Below, piece after piece: positions 32,410 through 44,850 of a stretch of 64,000 nucleotides of DNA. Origin of the DNA: Meghimatium bilineatum. Its lineage: Eukaryota > Mollusca > Gastropoda > Stylommatophora > Philomycidae. The position numbers were made by a program, and so were the translations under genes. The notes under the pieces were generated by a model. It made no database searches and was not told the DNA's origin. It saw only the letters and a program-made list of their open reading frames with translations. How positions within the stretch are numbered: position 1 is the first letter of the stretch; each line of letters opens with the position of its first letter. The DNA lies in the NCBI GenBank assembly GCA_034231615.1, contig CM067318.1:31513723-31577722 (forward strand). Reading direction: 5' to 3'.

Positions 32410-34172
32410 TAAGAATAATTAAGAGAAAAATAGAGTGAATTATAAGAAACATTGAGAGAAAAATAGAGTGAATTATAAGGAACATTGAGAGAAAAATAGA
32501 GTGAATTATAAGAAACATTGAGAGAAAAATAGAGTGAATTATAAGAAACATGAGAGAAAAATAGAGTGAATTATAAGAAACATTGAGAGAAAAATAGAGT
32601 GAATTATAAGAAATATTGAGAGAAAAATTAAGTGAATTATAAGAAACATTGAGAGAAAAATTAAGTGAATTATAAGAAACATTGAGAGAAAAATAGAGTG
32701 AATTATAAGAAACATTGAGAGAAAAATAGAGTGAATTATAAGAAACATTGAGAGAAAAATAGAGTGAATTATAAGAAACATTGAGAGAAAAATAGAGTGA
32801 ATTATAAGAAACATTGAGAGAAAAATAGAGTGAATTATAAGAAACACTGAGAGAAAAATAGAGTGAATTATAAGAAACATTGAGAGAAAAAATAGAGTGA
32901 ATTGTAAGAAAAATTGAGAGAAAAGTGAAGTGAATCATAAGAAACATTGAGAGGAAACATGAAGTGAATTATAAGAAACATTGAGAGAAAAATAGAGTGA
33001 ATTATAAGAAACATTGAGAGAAAAATATAGTGAATTATAAGAAACATTGAGAGAAAAATAGAGTGAATTATAAGAAACATTGAAAGAAAAATGAAGTGAA
33101 TTATAAGAAACATTGAAAGAACAATGAAGTGAATTATAAGAAACATTGAGATAAAAATAGAGTGAATTATAAGAAACATTGAGAGAAAAATTAAGTGAAT
33201 TATAAGAAACATTGAGAGAAAAATTAAGTGAATTATAAGAAACATTGAGAGAAAAATAGAGTGAATTATAAGAAACATTGAGAGAAAAATAGAGTGAATT
33301 ATAAGAAACATTGAGAGAAAAATAGAGTGAATTATAAGAAACACTGAGAGAAAAAAAGAGTGAATTATAAGAAACATTGAGAGAAAAAATAGAGTGAATT
33401 GTAAGAAACATTGAGAGAAAAGTGAAGTGAATCATAAGAAACATTGAGAGAAAACATGAAGTGAATTATAAGAAACACTGAGAGAAAAATAGAGTGAATT
33501 ATAAGAAACACTGAGAGAAAAATAGAGTGAATTATAAGAAATATTGAGAGAAAAATAGAGTGAATTATAAGAAACATTGAGAGAAAAATGAAGTGAATTA
33601 TAAGAAACATTGAGAGAAAAATGTAGTGAATTATAAGAAACACTGAGAGAAAAATGAAGTGAATTATAAGAAACATTGAGAGAAAAAATAGAGTGAATTA
33701 TAAGAAACATTGAGAGAAAAATGAAGGGAATTATAAGAAACATTGAGAGAAAAATAGAGTGAAATATAAGAAACATTGAGAGAAAAATGAAGTGAATTAT
33801 AAGAAACATTGAGAGAAAAATGAAGTGAATTATAAGAAACATTGAGAGAAAAATGAAGTGAATTATAAGAAGCATTGAGAGAAAAATGAAGTGAATTATA
33901 AGAAACACTGAGAGAAAAATAGAGTGAATTATAAGAAACATTGAGAGAAAAAATAGAGTGAATTATAAGAAACATTGAGAGAAAAATAGAGTGAATTATA
34001 AGAAACATTGAGAGAAAAATAGAGTGAATTATAAGAAACACTGAGAGAAAAATGAAGGGAATTATAAGAAACATTGAGAGAAAAATAGAGTGAAATATAA
34101 GAAACATTGAGAGAAAAATGAAGTGAATTATAAGAAACATTGAGAGAAAAATGAAGTGAATTATAAGAAACA
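32410..34172. repeat. 33-bp satellite core, about 53 copies with block duplications
   Basis: Units AGAGTGAATTATAAGAAACA plus TTGAGAGAAAAAT recur every 33 bp with variants AGAGTG, GAAGTG, TTAAGTG and GAAGGG. The variant GTGAAGTGAATCATAAG occurs at 32924 and 33421, 497 bp apart (15 units plus 2). Variant GAAGGGAATT occurs at 33721 and 34052 (331 bp). These are higher-order duplications. Because 33 is divisible by three, the minus strand shows long open frames of FLIIHSIFLSM repeats. These are artefacts. Confidence 0.93.
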
Positions 34173-35024
34173 CATACTGAACGTATCTATATTTGCTACA
34201 GTAAAATACATGCTGAGTTGATCGCTACGTTATTAATTGGGTATCTCCCAACACTGATTGCGGTAAGAATTATTCTACGAAGCTTCTGTTGGTGAAGGCA
34301 TACAGCTGACCGTGTGATATGGATAACATGTTGTCCTAATCTATGGAACGATGAGGTTCGCAAGATCTACATTGAGCACAATTCGAGAATGCTTACTGTG
34401 AATGTTATACAATAACTATAGGGCAAAGGTAAGTACAAATGACGATATACTCGACACCACAGAATTCGGAATCCGAGATAAAAGTAGTGTTTATCGTCGA
34501 GAAGCTGTATTTCATTATCGTCTAAAAGTTCATGGTGACGAAGCCTAATTATGGCGGGTGCCACATTGTCCAATCTCAAAGAAGAATGATGGCAGAAACA
34601 CGCACTTGAATGAGATGTTCATGTTATTGTTCACGTTAAATATCATGAAACGTTGGTATTTGTTGGAGAGGTGGACAATTCACTACAATGCTATCTTCCA
34701 GTCTTTAAACGAACGAGTTAAGTTCCCCATTACAGATAAATCCTGTGGTGAATATGTCATAAAGGTATTAATATAGAACCATCTATAATATAATAGCAGG
34801 GTTCCGTCATCTCCGGAACGGTATATAAATAGTGCATTTACGTAACGGGATTCCCGTGCGACATCCAATCAAAACGATTGGTATCGTGGCGTTATTCAAA
34901 ACATGCGATATTTTTGTATACAAATGTTATGTATGCGTTAATAGATAAACTTCTGTATCGGTTTATGGTTTAAGTTAACTAAAATATATTATATTTTCAA
35001 ATACACATATAATTTGTTTAAATT
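34173..35024. other. Non-coding stretch
   Basis: Nothing recognised. Frames at 34367-34579, 34558-34776 and 34683-34868 overlap and have no motif. Confidence 0.4.
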
Positions 35025-35195
35025 ATGAATGAAGATGATCACATCGCAAGAAAGCGTCAAAAACAAAAGCGAAAAGCTAGATGGTTGAGTCGTCAAAGTC
35101 AAGAGTCACTCGCTCGGATTCGCTCTGCAAATGCTGCAGAGCATAGACATTAAATTGAAAGAGAGATGCAAAGAATTGATCAAGTACACTTCAAA
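35025..35195 (+). pseudogene. Possible Helitron-type ORF N-terminal fragment
   Basis: ATG at 35025 opens a 42-codon basic frame (ARKRQKQKRKARWLSRQSQE, then ARIRSANAAEHRH) ending in TAA at 35151. It continues in the same frame as IEREMQRIDQVH. Runs of RKRxxxRxxR followed by ANAAEHR resemble the basic N-terminal repeats of Helitron-like helicase ORFs. No Rep or helicase motif follows, so this is tentative. A genuine short basic peptide is an alternative. Confidence 0.3.
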
Positions 35196-35466
35196 AAAAA
35201 AATAGCCAATACTCTTATGGATAAAGACACTGTGAAATGATAAAATGATTGATTGAAATTTGAACAATTAATATTTATAATTATTTGTATCTGCTTAGTC
35301 ATTCAAAAAATAATAAGCTGTGGTGAACTGTGGGAGGCGTTCAAATGGAAGCCAGAAAGAAAAAAACTTTTCAATGCCTGCTTGAAGATATCCGTCAAGC
35401 ACATCTCTCAAGGACTCAAACTCATGGGAGAACAAGACTCTTAACCACCCACCAGGCCCTGATCAG

Positions 35467-35528
35467 TCTATTGTCTTTCCCCAGGTGGATTGTGATCCAC
35501 TCTTGCCGTTTAGCGTAGGGGTGATTGC
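35467..35528. repeat. Repeat-E, short dispersed repeat, copy 1
   Basis: TCTATTGTCTTTCCCCAGGT, then GCGTAGGGGTG, shared with 58790-58857. Class unknown. Confidence 0.55.
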
Positions 35529-35749
35529 AGCTCGAGCTTGCGTTTCTTGCCCTGATCAGTTTGAGTATTAAATCTTTGAAAATAACAGAAAAAATTAGAA
35601 ATAAACGTAAACCGAAGAAATCAGACAACATGTCTTAAACTCAAGACCTTGTCCATTCCTGTTCACACTCCAACAAGGTTTCTTTAAATCCGAATTGGAC
35701 TTCTCCTAAAGTATCGTGGGATTCACAAACACCAACGACAGTTAACACC

Positions 35750-35935
35750 ATAGCATTTATTAATTCCGTAGGGCTCAGAGATGTTAGAGATTTCACATTT
35801 CGGTCGCTCTGCTATATGAGGGCGGTAGCCATATACTCTCCCTTGCATTCTTTACTGCACGGATCTTTCGGGAATGAACCCAGGACCACCCATATACGAA
35901 GCCAGTGCGCTAACCACTGAGCTATGCGGCGCCCC
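35750..35935 (-). mobile_element. SINE-B with internal deletion
   Basis: The minus strand starts with the tRNA-like head (CATAGCTCAGTGGTTAGCGC, A box; CCTGGGTTCATTCC, B box). It lacks about 70 bp of body around the GGATTAATCC palindrome, then ends as in the other copies. It has the best-preserved A box of the five copies. Confidence 0.88.
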
Positions 35936-36362
35936 CACACAGCAACAATAATTTACTTTTCAATGCCAATCTCAGGTTCGCTTGCGAAGAAAGAATATCA
36001 ACTAATTTCATAGTATTTTCATAGAATCTGCTATATAATTTTATATCAGTTTTGCATTTCCTCTCTAGAATTCAGATTCTAATTCTCAATTGAAGTTATA
36101 CAGACTTTCTAAGTTGGGAACGATTTATAAATGTTTTGAATATCAGATGTGAGCTTCTATGGACATGTTGGAGTGCCACGATGATGGTCTGACCACTAAT
36201 TTATCCAGTCTGCCGAGAAACATCGAGGGTTTAACACTAAAGGTGAAAACAAGAAATGTCCTTAGATAAAATCAGATATAGATCAAACAGGTTGGTGATA
36301 AACTGCGTCACTAATCTTGGCTGATTCGACTGATCTATTTATCTATACGATGTGGCTGTTGT
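35936..36362. other. Non-coding spacer
   Basis: Nothing recognised. Confidence 0.4.
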
Positions 36363-37440
36363 TTACCTTGGGGCTTCAGAGGTAGAAGAATTCTCTGATG
36401 GCCTTCTTGTGTGGTGTTTGTAAGCTTGTTCCTGTGGCTTCTTTGATTTCTCTGGTCCTACGTTTACATGATCTGCGTCTGGCTTTATGACCGTTATGTC
36501 ATGGTCATCTGTGTCATGGTCATCTGTGTCGTGGTCATCTGTGTCATGGTCATCTGTGACATGGTCATCTGTGTCATGGTCATCTGTGTCATGGTCATCT
36601 GTGACATGGTCATCTGTGTCATGGTCATCTGTGTCATGGTCATCTGTGTCATGGTCATCTGTGTCATGGTCATCTGTGTCATGGTCATCTGTGTCATGGT
36701 CATCTGTGACATGCTGTTTATTGGTAGTCTGGAAGCGTGTCAAAACTACTAGATCTGTTGTCCTTTGATGTGTTCCAATACTGGCATTTTTTTGGTTATC
36801 TGTCTGATGCTATCGTTTCTAATTCTTTCTACTAATGGCACTGGAGTATTTTTCGTAGACATGTCATTTCTGCTGTCACTATTTTTCTTTTGTCTTGTGT
36901 TGTCATTGTCCAGGTTTGGCACTGGTAGCGCAGTGATGGGATAATAATAGTCTTGTATAATGCAACTTTAGTGTCTATGTTTACATTTTGTTATTAAAAA
37001 TGAGTGCCATCTGTCCTAAGATAAGTATGTTTTATTGCATCTATTATGTATATCTTTACTGTTTTTCCCTTCGCCAGATATAATGCTTCCTAAATAAGTG
37101 AACATTTTTACCTGTTTAAGGTGTTTATTATCGATGGAGATAGTGATATTTCTTTCTTCTTGTGCTAACACAATTAATTAGGTCTTTTTAATATTAATCT
37201 TCATGTTAAAGTTTTGACATGTTGTGTGAAGTCTGTTCATAATTTCTTGGAATATGTCTTCTGATGTCGCTATTAGTACTTGGTCGTCTGCAAAAAGTAG
37301 TTTGTTAAATTTGTCGTTCATGTTATCTTTTTCGTTAGTATTAGTTAGTTTACAAATGTGGTCGATATGTGTTAGAAAAAGTATAGGACACACCCCTGGC
37401 GAACTCTTGATTGAATTTGGAACTTATTGTTAATTTATTA
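36363..37440 (-). pseudogene. RTE/CR1-like RT palm to C-terminus, containing a 15-bp array
   Basis: The minus strand reads SRVRQGCVL (motif B) near 37410, LFADDQVLIATSEDIFQEIM (motif C, catalytic Asp pair) and NMKINIKKT (motif D). It goes on with MFTYLGSIISGEGKNSKDI, VERIRNDSIRQITKKMPVLE and IREFFYL at the end. A 15-bp array (36498-36713) interrupts the C-terminal region. Frameshifts are present at several points. Confidence 0.85.
36498..36713. repeat. 15-bp minisatellite, about 14 copies, inside the LINE C-terminal region
   Basis: The unit GTCATGGTCATCTGT recurs exactly every 15 bp, with a GTGAC variant in four copies. The minus strand encodes HDTDD repeats. A homologous LINE end at 22905-23230 lacks the array, so the expansion is specific to this copy. 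The ORFs over it (36363-36743 and its shadows) are not a real acidic repeat protein. Confidence 0.95.
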
Positions 37441-38089
37441 GCGACAGCAAGAAAGTACATCTCCATGATAATAATATGCACTGAATGATTGTAAACGCGT
37501 GAAGGGTTCACTTCGCTACAACGCGTTGTATTCGGGTTAACCTGTATGTACTTGGTTTTTCAAACAAAGCAGGGTTGGCAGATAGTTGAAACTGTTTATG
37601 GCCAAATTATAGGTAAATAAAATAGCTAAACATAAAATCATTTACATCTTCATCATGATACCCAGTCAGTATTGCTTTTCCGTTAATTCATTCCGATCTA
37701 TAGCTAATATTCCTGCTTCTTTGAGTGCCTTATTCAGGGGGTCTTAATACGTTACATAGATCTTCTTCGTCGCCTATCTTTTTCCTCGTTTTCTAATCAT
37801 CATTCCCGCTCCCCCCAATAATGGTCTTTAATAGGCTGCTGTATACCTTGATTTAGTCAAATATTGTATTTTGTATTAGCAAGTCCATACTGGTGATCTT
37901 TTTTCCCATGGTATTCTGAGGATTGTTCTGTAAAATTATCTTTCAAATGGTGCATATTTGTCTCGCACATTATTTGTGATTGTTCAAAATTGACACCCAT
38001 TTTTTGAAATTAGGAATATGCAGGGTCTAAAGAAAATTAGTTGTGTTCTTTTGTGTTGTTGCATCCTAGAGATGTTTTTTTTTTTCCAT
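37441..38089. other. Non-coding stretch
   Basis: Possibly the upstream part of the LINE at 36363-37440, but no motif could be recognised. Confidence 0.35.
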
Positions 38090-38560
38090 TTATATTATTT
38101 TATTTGATGAAATCACTAACCTCTGTCTGACGTCTTCACAACAATAACCATTGCTACGTATAAGAGAACGAATGTATTCGAAATTGGTAATTCGTTCTAG
38201 TTCTCTGTTATTGATCCAGATTGAGATTTTGGCTTTGACACTTGTCATAAACTCGGTCTTACTTTCACTCAGAAATATTTTTTGTTCCACTGTGCATTTT
38301 GATGCAATGTATGAGGTATTAGAGGTCTTTTGTGCCGTAGAATAGTAATATTGTATCATCGGCTTATCTTAGTTCTGATATCATGTGACTTCTGATATTG
38401 AGTGGCTCAAAGTCGTTTCACGTCTGGTCAACTCTTATATTCCTCATGATGTTTTCTGCATAAGCATTGCTCAGATGTGGTGATAGGACACATCTTTGCC
38501 TGACTCTTTTTCCCCACACTGAATGAATCTGGTGTTTCACCACATAATCTTACAGCCGTT
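38090..38560 (-). pseudogene. RTE/CR1-like RT palm fragment
   Basis: The minus strand reads RVRQRCVLSPHLSNAYAENI (motif B), then ADDTILLFYGTKDL (motif C, with a stop where Tyr should be). After a frameshift come SKTEFMTSVKAKIS and ELERITNFEYIRSLI (YLG region). A separate copy from 36363-37440, since both contain the same motifs. Confidence 0.8.
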
Positions 38561-38989
38561 CGTCTAGTTAGATCATTTTAAAGAGGCGAATTAAGTATTG
38601 AGGAAAACCCATTCTTCCAGTTTACGTATAATTTTTTAAAAATTATGTAGTATTTTAAAAAATTAAGTAGTATTTTGCTGGCACGGCCATTACGTGCAAT
38701 GTTCATGTAGTTAACGCATATCGTTAATGTTCTTTAGTAGCTGTATGTAGACTGTTCTAGTTCATTCGTTGGGACATACTTCATTGAAGATATTTGAACA
38801 GAGTACAGGATAGATGAGGGCGGTTCTTTCTTGATCAATTCAGCAGGTATATTGGCACATTCTGGGGTATTCCTCCTCTTCAACCTTGTAAAGGTTTTCT
38901 CACTTATCTAAGCTGGATTGTGGTTTATATTTCGCTACTATTCTAGGTTAAAGACTGCTAAATTTTCAATTTTCAAGAATTTAACATAT
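38561..38989. other. Non-coding spacer
   Basis: Includes a short duplication of AAAATTATGTAGTATTTTAA near 38638-38673. Nothing else recognised. Confidence 0.4.
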
Positions 38990-40932
38990 TTAAACTTGTA
39001 TTACTTCATTACTCTATTACTAAATGTAATTATTACTAAGTAAATGTTGTTACCAAATGTAGTTAATAATTCTAGCTATCAATTGATTGTAGTTATTTAA
39101 TGTAGGTATTTATTTTAGCTATCACATGTAGTTATTCAATGATATCATTCAGATTTAGTTACTTTTATTAAATGTACTTCTAAATGTATTGTAATTCTTA
39201 TAGAATGTACCAAATTACTTTAATTATAAAATCTCATTCTTATAATATGTAGTAAATTAATTTACTTATTAAATATAATTATTATTAAATGTAGTAAATT
39301 AATGTATTTATTACATGTAATTCTTAAAAAAATAAAAATAATAATGCAGTTATTAAAAGTAATTCTTATAAAATTTAGTAAATTAATGTACGTATTTAAT
39401 GAAATTATTATGAAATGTAATAAATTAATGTAGTTATTAAATGTAATTCTTATAAAATGTAGTAAATTAACATAGTTATTAAATGTAATTCCTATCAAGT
39501 ATAATAAATAAATATAGCTACTAAACACACGTCTTAAAAAAAGTAGTAAATTAATGTAGTTATTAAATGCAACTATTATAAAATGTAGTACAATAAAGTA
39601 TTTATTAAATGTATTTCTTTTAAAATGTAGCAAATTAATGTATTGAATAAGTGTAATTTTTTTAAATTAAGTATAGTAAATTAATATAATTATTAAATAT
39701 AGTTTTTATGAATGTATTAATTAAAGTAGCAATTAAATGTAATGCTTTCAAAATGTAGTAAAATAATTTAGTTATTAAATGTTATCCGTAATAAAATGTA
39801 ATACATTAATGTAGTTATTATATATAATTATTATTAAATGTAGTACATTAATTTAGTAATTAAATGTAATTATTATGAAATGCAATAAACTAAAGTGATT
39901 AGTAAATTTAATAATTGTAAAAATGTAGTAAACAAATAAAGGTATTAATTCTTTAAAAATATAGTAAATTATTGTAGTTATTAAAGATAATTCATATAAA
40001 AAGTAGTAAATTAATGTATTGATTAAATGTAATTTTTTTTATTAAATTTAGTAAATTAATGTAGTTATTAAATGTAATTATTATTAAATGTAGTAAAAAT
40101 GTAGCTATTGAATATAGTTCTAATAAAATGTAGGAAATTGATATAGTTATTAAATATAATTCTTATGAAAAGTAGTAAATTAATGTAGTTATTAAATGTA
40201 ATTATTAAAAAATGTAGTAAAATATTGTATTTATTAAATATAAATGCAATGTAAGACATTAGTATAGTTATTAAATGTAATTCGTATAAAAGCTAGAAAA
40301 CTAATGTAGTTATTAAATGTAATTCTTATAAAATGTAGTAAAATAACGTAGTTCATAATTATAATTCTTAAAAATGTAGTAAATTATTGTAGCTGTTAAA
40401 TGTTATTCGTAAAAAAATGCAGTAAATTAATGTAGTTATTAAATGTAATTCTTTTAAAAATGTAGTAAATTAATGAAGTTATTAAATGTTAATCTTATTA
40501 AATGTAATAAATGTGTTGTAATTAAATGTAATTCCAATTAAATGTTGCAAATTAATATATTTATAAACTGTAATGCTTATAAAATGTGGTCAATTAATAT
40601 AATTACCACGTGTAGTCTTTATTAAATGTAGTGAATTATATTGCAGTTATTAAATCTAATTGTTAGAAAATGTAGTAAAGTAATGTAGTTATTAAATGTA
40701 ATTCTTATTAAATGTTGTAAGTTAATGTATTTGTTAACAACACATCTCATTAAATGCAGCAACATAATGTAGCTATTACATGCAATTCTTTTTAAATGTA
40801 TAAAATGTATATCGTTATTAAATGCAATTATTTTTAAATTTAGAAGATTATTGTGCTTATTAAATATAGCTGATTAAATGCAGCAAAGTAATCTTATTAA
40901 ATATAGCTGATTAAATGCATCAAAGTAATCTC
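38990..40932. repeat. AT-rich 42-bp satellite-like array, about 45 degenerate copies
   Basis: Units resembling TAGTTATTAAATGTAATTCT plus TATAAAATGTAGTAAATTAA recur about every 42 bp (for example 39431 and 39473). Divergence is high throughout with no homogenised core, so the array is old. A ~37-bp duplication (AATATAGCTGATTAAATGCA units, 40859-40932) marks its right end. Minus-strand frames here are artefacts. Confidence 0.85.
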
Positions 40933-40939
40933 AATCTCA

Positions 40940-41890
40940 TGTGACATATTCTTTACAGAACATGGTCTTCTTTATGGTTTGTCTGAACACTCAAGATTCT
41001 GACCGAGTTGAACTGCCGCAGGTAGAGACATGTTTAAGCAATCTGATATATCAGTGTACAATCGTCGTCTTGGATGCACTCTTTCCCTGTTGCCGTTAAC
41101 TCTGCCTTCAGATATTAATCTTTCCATGATGTTATGTCTCTTTATATGACCAAAAAAGAAACACAACATTTTTGTTAGGATGTTGTTAAGGAACCGTTCT
41201 CTTCGACGTTTATTGATCTTCACACTTTTTGATTTTTCATTTTAGCTGTTCATGGCATACGTAAAATTCTTCTGTAGCATCTCATTTCGAAAGCAGTGAT
41301 TCTCTTTGCTATTGTTTTGTTTAATTTCCATGCATTGCAACCGTATATTATCAATGGAAATACGTATATTTTGATCATACATAGTTTTCTTTGTTGCTGG
41401 TACCATGATAAAGATTTTTCATTTGCGCAAATTTCAATGTCACTACTTAATTCTTTTGATTTTTACGGCACAGTCTCCTGAGCTATTTATGTTTATGCCC
41501 AAATACTGGCAATTTGTGACGTCCTCTAGTTCGAAATTGTCAATTATTATCTGTGGATGTACTTTCACGTCATCTGTTGACATAATCTTTGTTTTCTTTA
41601 CATTTAAGTACATGTTTTGGGCTTCACAGTGTTCTTTTGTTGATAGTAACATTTGCTTGAGACCATCTTCGTTTGTTGTTAAGATAACTGTGTCGTCAGC
41701 ATATCTAATTTCTGGGATCTGCTGACCACCGATGGTAAGAGGCTGGAAGTCAGCATATGTCATGTCATGGAGCTCCACTAAAGAAATGGCATAGTAAAAT
41801 AAATGTGGTTTGTTGTGTGCTATTGGATAATGTTTGTTTTCTTCTCTTTCCATGATGTTCTCCCTATTTTCTATATATCCACATATCAAA
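40940..41890 (-). pseudogene. RTE/CR1-like LINE, RT motif C to C-terminus
   Basis: The frame at 41443-41889 reads EIRYADDTVILTTNEDGLKQ (intact YADD), YLNVKKTKIM (motif D) and CQYLGININSSGD. Past a frameshift region the frame at 40972-41223 gives MLCFFFGHIKRHNIMERLI and NGNRERVHPRRRLYTDISD, the typical C-terminal end. This is about 950 bp of contiguous LINE with few lesions, relatively young among the RT relics here. It is 5'-truncated at motif C. Confidence 0.88.
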
Positions 41891-42049
41891 GGTATCCATT
41901 ATATCATTGATTATTGTTTATTGTATATGTTTCTGAGCCCTACATTAACATAGAGTAGCTGTAGTATTTAAAATTCTATTAAAAAAAAATATTGTTTAAA
42001 ATTTGTTTAGATGTCAATATTTTTTCTAGTTATTGTAAGTTGAATATGT

Positions 42050-42490
42050 ACATAATGTGTGAATGATGTATATAATGTGTACATAATGTGTTAATAATGT
42101 AAATAATGTGTACATAATGTGCGAATGATGTATATAATGTGTACATAATGTGTGAATAATGTATATAATGTGTACATAATGTGTGAATGATGTATATAAT
42201 GTGTACATAATGTGCGAATGATGTATATAATGTGTACATAATGTGTTAATAATGTATATAATGTGTACATAATGTGCGAATGATGTATATAATGTGTACA
42301 TAATGTGCGAATGATGTATATAATGTGTACATAATGTGTTAATAATGTATATAATGTGTACCTAACGTGTGAATGATGTATATAATGTGTACATAACGTG
42401 TGAATGATGTATATAATGTGTACATAACGTGTGAATGATGTATATAATGTGTACATAACGTGTGAATGATGTATATAATGTGTACATAGT
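42050..42490. repeat. 31-bp minisatellite, about 14 copies
   Basis: Units GTGTGAATGATGTATATAAT plus GTGTACATAAT recur every 31 bp, with GTGCGAATG, GTTAATAATG and ACGTGTG variants. Minus-strand frames (YTLYTSFAHYVHIIYI) cycle every 93 bp and are artefacts. Confidence 0.93.
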
Positions 42491-42734
42491 ATACATTACA
42501 GACATATGACAGAATTGGTGGAGATATGCTGTAGATATTATGGTCTACATTTGTACGTCAAGGTGTTATACAGTGAGTTGGTCCCAATGAATAATGGTGT
42601 AGCGACACAGGTACACTGGTAAATCCAACTAAGTTATGTATAACGTGAGTTTTCCCTTAGCAACCACACGGTAAACATGCCCACTCCATGTGTTACTTTG
42701 TACGGTGACAAACATGAACGAGCCTTTACAAAAT

Positions 42735-43195
42735 ATATTTGGGGTGAATTTTAACAGAAGTCTGAGTTTCAAAGATTATGTTGTCCATATCATTGTAAAG
42801 GCAAGCAAATGTCTTGCAGCAATGAAAGTTACGGCTGTTGCTATTGTGCGAACTAATGTTTCCATTTTTTCTATACCAGTTCCTAGTTATTTCTGTTATT
42901 GAGTATGTATTGGCTATTATTTCGCTCATCCAGAAGCAGACTGAAAAAGTGGAAAAGATTCAGAAAGTGGTGATTCGTATCATGCGTGGGTGTGCTAGAG
43001 AAACATCAGTACGAGCCATGTGATTGTTACTGGACTGGTCACCAATAGGTCACAGAATACAGTTTAACGGAACACTAGTCCATCTTCACATCACAGCAGT
43101 CAAAGAACACCCACTGAATTATGAAATTTAGAAAGTGAAAGGTAGTAGACTAAAAGAGACAAATTCTGAATGGGTCGTGCGCAGGACGTCATAAA
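42735..43195 (+). pseudogene. Jockey-like RT thumb and connection fragment
   Basis: It reads FGVNFNRSLSFKDYVVHII, KASKCLAAMKVTAVA and, after a shift, LVISVIEYVLAIISLIQKQT, EKVEKIQKVVIRIMRGCARE and KETNSEWVVRR. The same segment as 8845-9125, including the xxIEY and RIQxxxxRIxxGCxRxT motifs, but more complete at the front. Confidence 0.8.
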
Positions 43196-44497
43196 AAGTG
43201 TGTAATTCCAGGAACAGTGTAATAAAGTTTTGTTAATCACTGTAGACACACATAATAATAAACAAATCGAATTTTCGACCTAAGGCCCTTTATCAAAATA
43301 TAAATTGAGCATACACAACAGAAAATGACAAGTAAGAATAATGGACGTTGACATGGCCAAGTTAACTGTAATGTGGAGATCGAACCGGAAGAGTTGTAAC
43401 AAGGTCAGATGTGAGACGACATCGGACAAGGAATTTTAAAAAAATATAAAAATATAGCTACATACATGTAACACGAAACAAATAGAGAGATGATGAAACA
43501 AATATATATTTTCCAGGAGACAGGTGCTCTTTGTTGCCGAAGGGTGTGCTAAATTGGTATATGTAGCTTTTCTCAAGCGCTTCACAACCGCGACATATGC
43601 CAACTTTACTTCAAGATATTATTTCGTTGCTTCTGTGGGAGCTTTACTGATATTTAATTTGTAGGAAAACCAGTCAATTTATTTGTAAGCCCCTTACAAT
43701 TTTCAAATGGAATCCTCTTTTACGATATCTTTTGGGCTTGCTTCTGAATACTCAATGACACAGTCTTACTTCCTAAAAAGGGGGAGGGCGGAGTCCTGCA
43801 ATTCCATCCATATCTACCTTGAACAAATGAATGAAGTAAGATAATGCATAATTGAACAAAAGAACCGAACGATAAGAATAAATTAATGGAATAAATAGGA
43901 AACATACATTAGCTATAGACTGAGCAAATATGTTTCTCATGGTTGAATGCCAGGACAACGTCTCTAAGCTGGCGCACCCCATGGAAGAATTATAATAGGT
44001 CGGCGATCAATAGCTACAACAATATAGTTAATCAAGTGCTGATGAATTGTTGTTTGTTTGTTGATTGTTTGTTAGGTATCAGATTAAATCACCTTTAAGC
44101 CAAAATACCTCGCTTTCCACTAAGTATCCTTCGTGGATATTTCATGGGGTATTATCGTTTTAGCTAATTGTGAGCTTCTGGTCTGGTATTAGTACTAATC
44201 ATTATTATGTGTGTAAATGTTGAGGGTTTGATAATCTCTAACGAGGTGAGAGCACATCCGGCATTATCTGTTCTGATATGGTTTTTATGTTGTATAAATG
44301 TTTAGCAATAAAAAAAAGGACCGGTGTTGTTCCTAATGAGGGCACTCGAATGCCCTGAATAGTAATTATGCCTACTTTGTATACAGATGACGGTGAGTCA
44401 AAAATGACGAACGATTACGTGTAATGTATTTTCATGGAACAGAGAAGAGAAAAATAGACACACAAACACCCACACATATGCAACCACTGTAATATCG
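43196..44497. other. Non-coding stretch
   Basis: A 1.3-kb region with no recognised gene or repeat. Confidence 0.4.
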
Positions 44498-44645
44498 TTT
44501 ACTATTGGAAGTGAACCATATATTTTTTTACTGATGGAAGCGATCAATATTTGGTTTAATGATGAAAGTGACCAATACGTGGTTTACTGATGGAAGTGAT
44601 CAATATTTGGTTTACTGATGGAAGCGATCAATATTTGGTTTACTG
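44498..44645. repeat. 28-bp minisatellite, about 5 copies
   Basis: Unit GGTTTACTGATGGAAGTGAT plus CAATATTT, spaced 28 bp. Confidence 0.9.
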
Positions 44646-44807
44646 TTTGAAGTTATTTATCTCTATACAACTTTATCATGAAGTAAGGTCTTCAACAAGG
44701 TGTCATGTCTTTTAATGTGTCTAAACTAGTTAATTTATTTGATTTTTGTTTCTTTCAATAGTTGTTTTTTCTTCATACAGTTTTTTTTAAGAACCTCTTT
44801 GTTTTTA

Positions 44808-44850
44808 TTTCTTCTTCTTCAGCATTCATTCTCAAACTGCCGCTAGATCT
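44808..44850 (-). mobile_element. SINE-A or LINE 3' tail fragment
   Basis: The minus strand reads CAGTTTGAGAATGAATGCTG followed by AAGAAGAAG, matching the shared tail. Confidence 0.5.

Noticed and set aside
32123-34173. Long minus-strand frames of 103-274 residues rich in FLIIHSIFLSM, resembling membrane proteins
   Set aside because: They are translations of a 33-bp tandem repeat, whose unit is divisible by three and lacks stops. Overlapping frames are open at once.
36363-36768. Acidic HDTDD repeat protein and overlapping MVICVMVIC frames
   Set aside because: Both strands are open because of a 15-bp repeat inside a LINE 3' region. The unexpanded copy at 22905 shows no such gene.
42026-42456. 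Frames with YTLYTSFAHYVHIIYI repeats
   Set aside because: 31-bp array read in rotating phase, giving a 31-residue peptide period.
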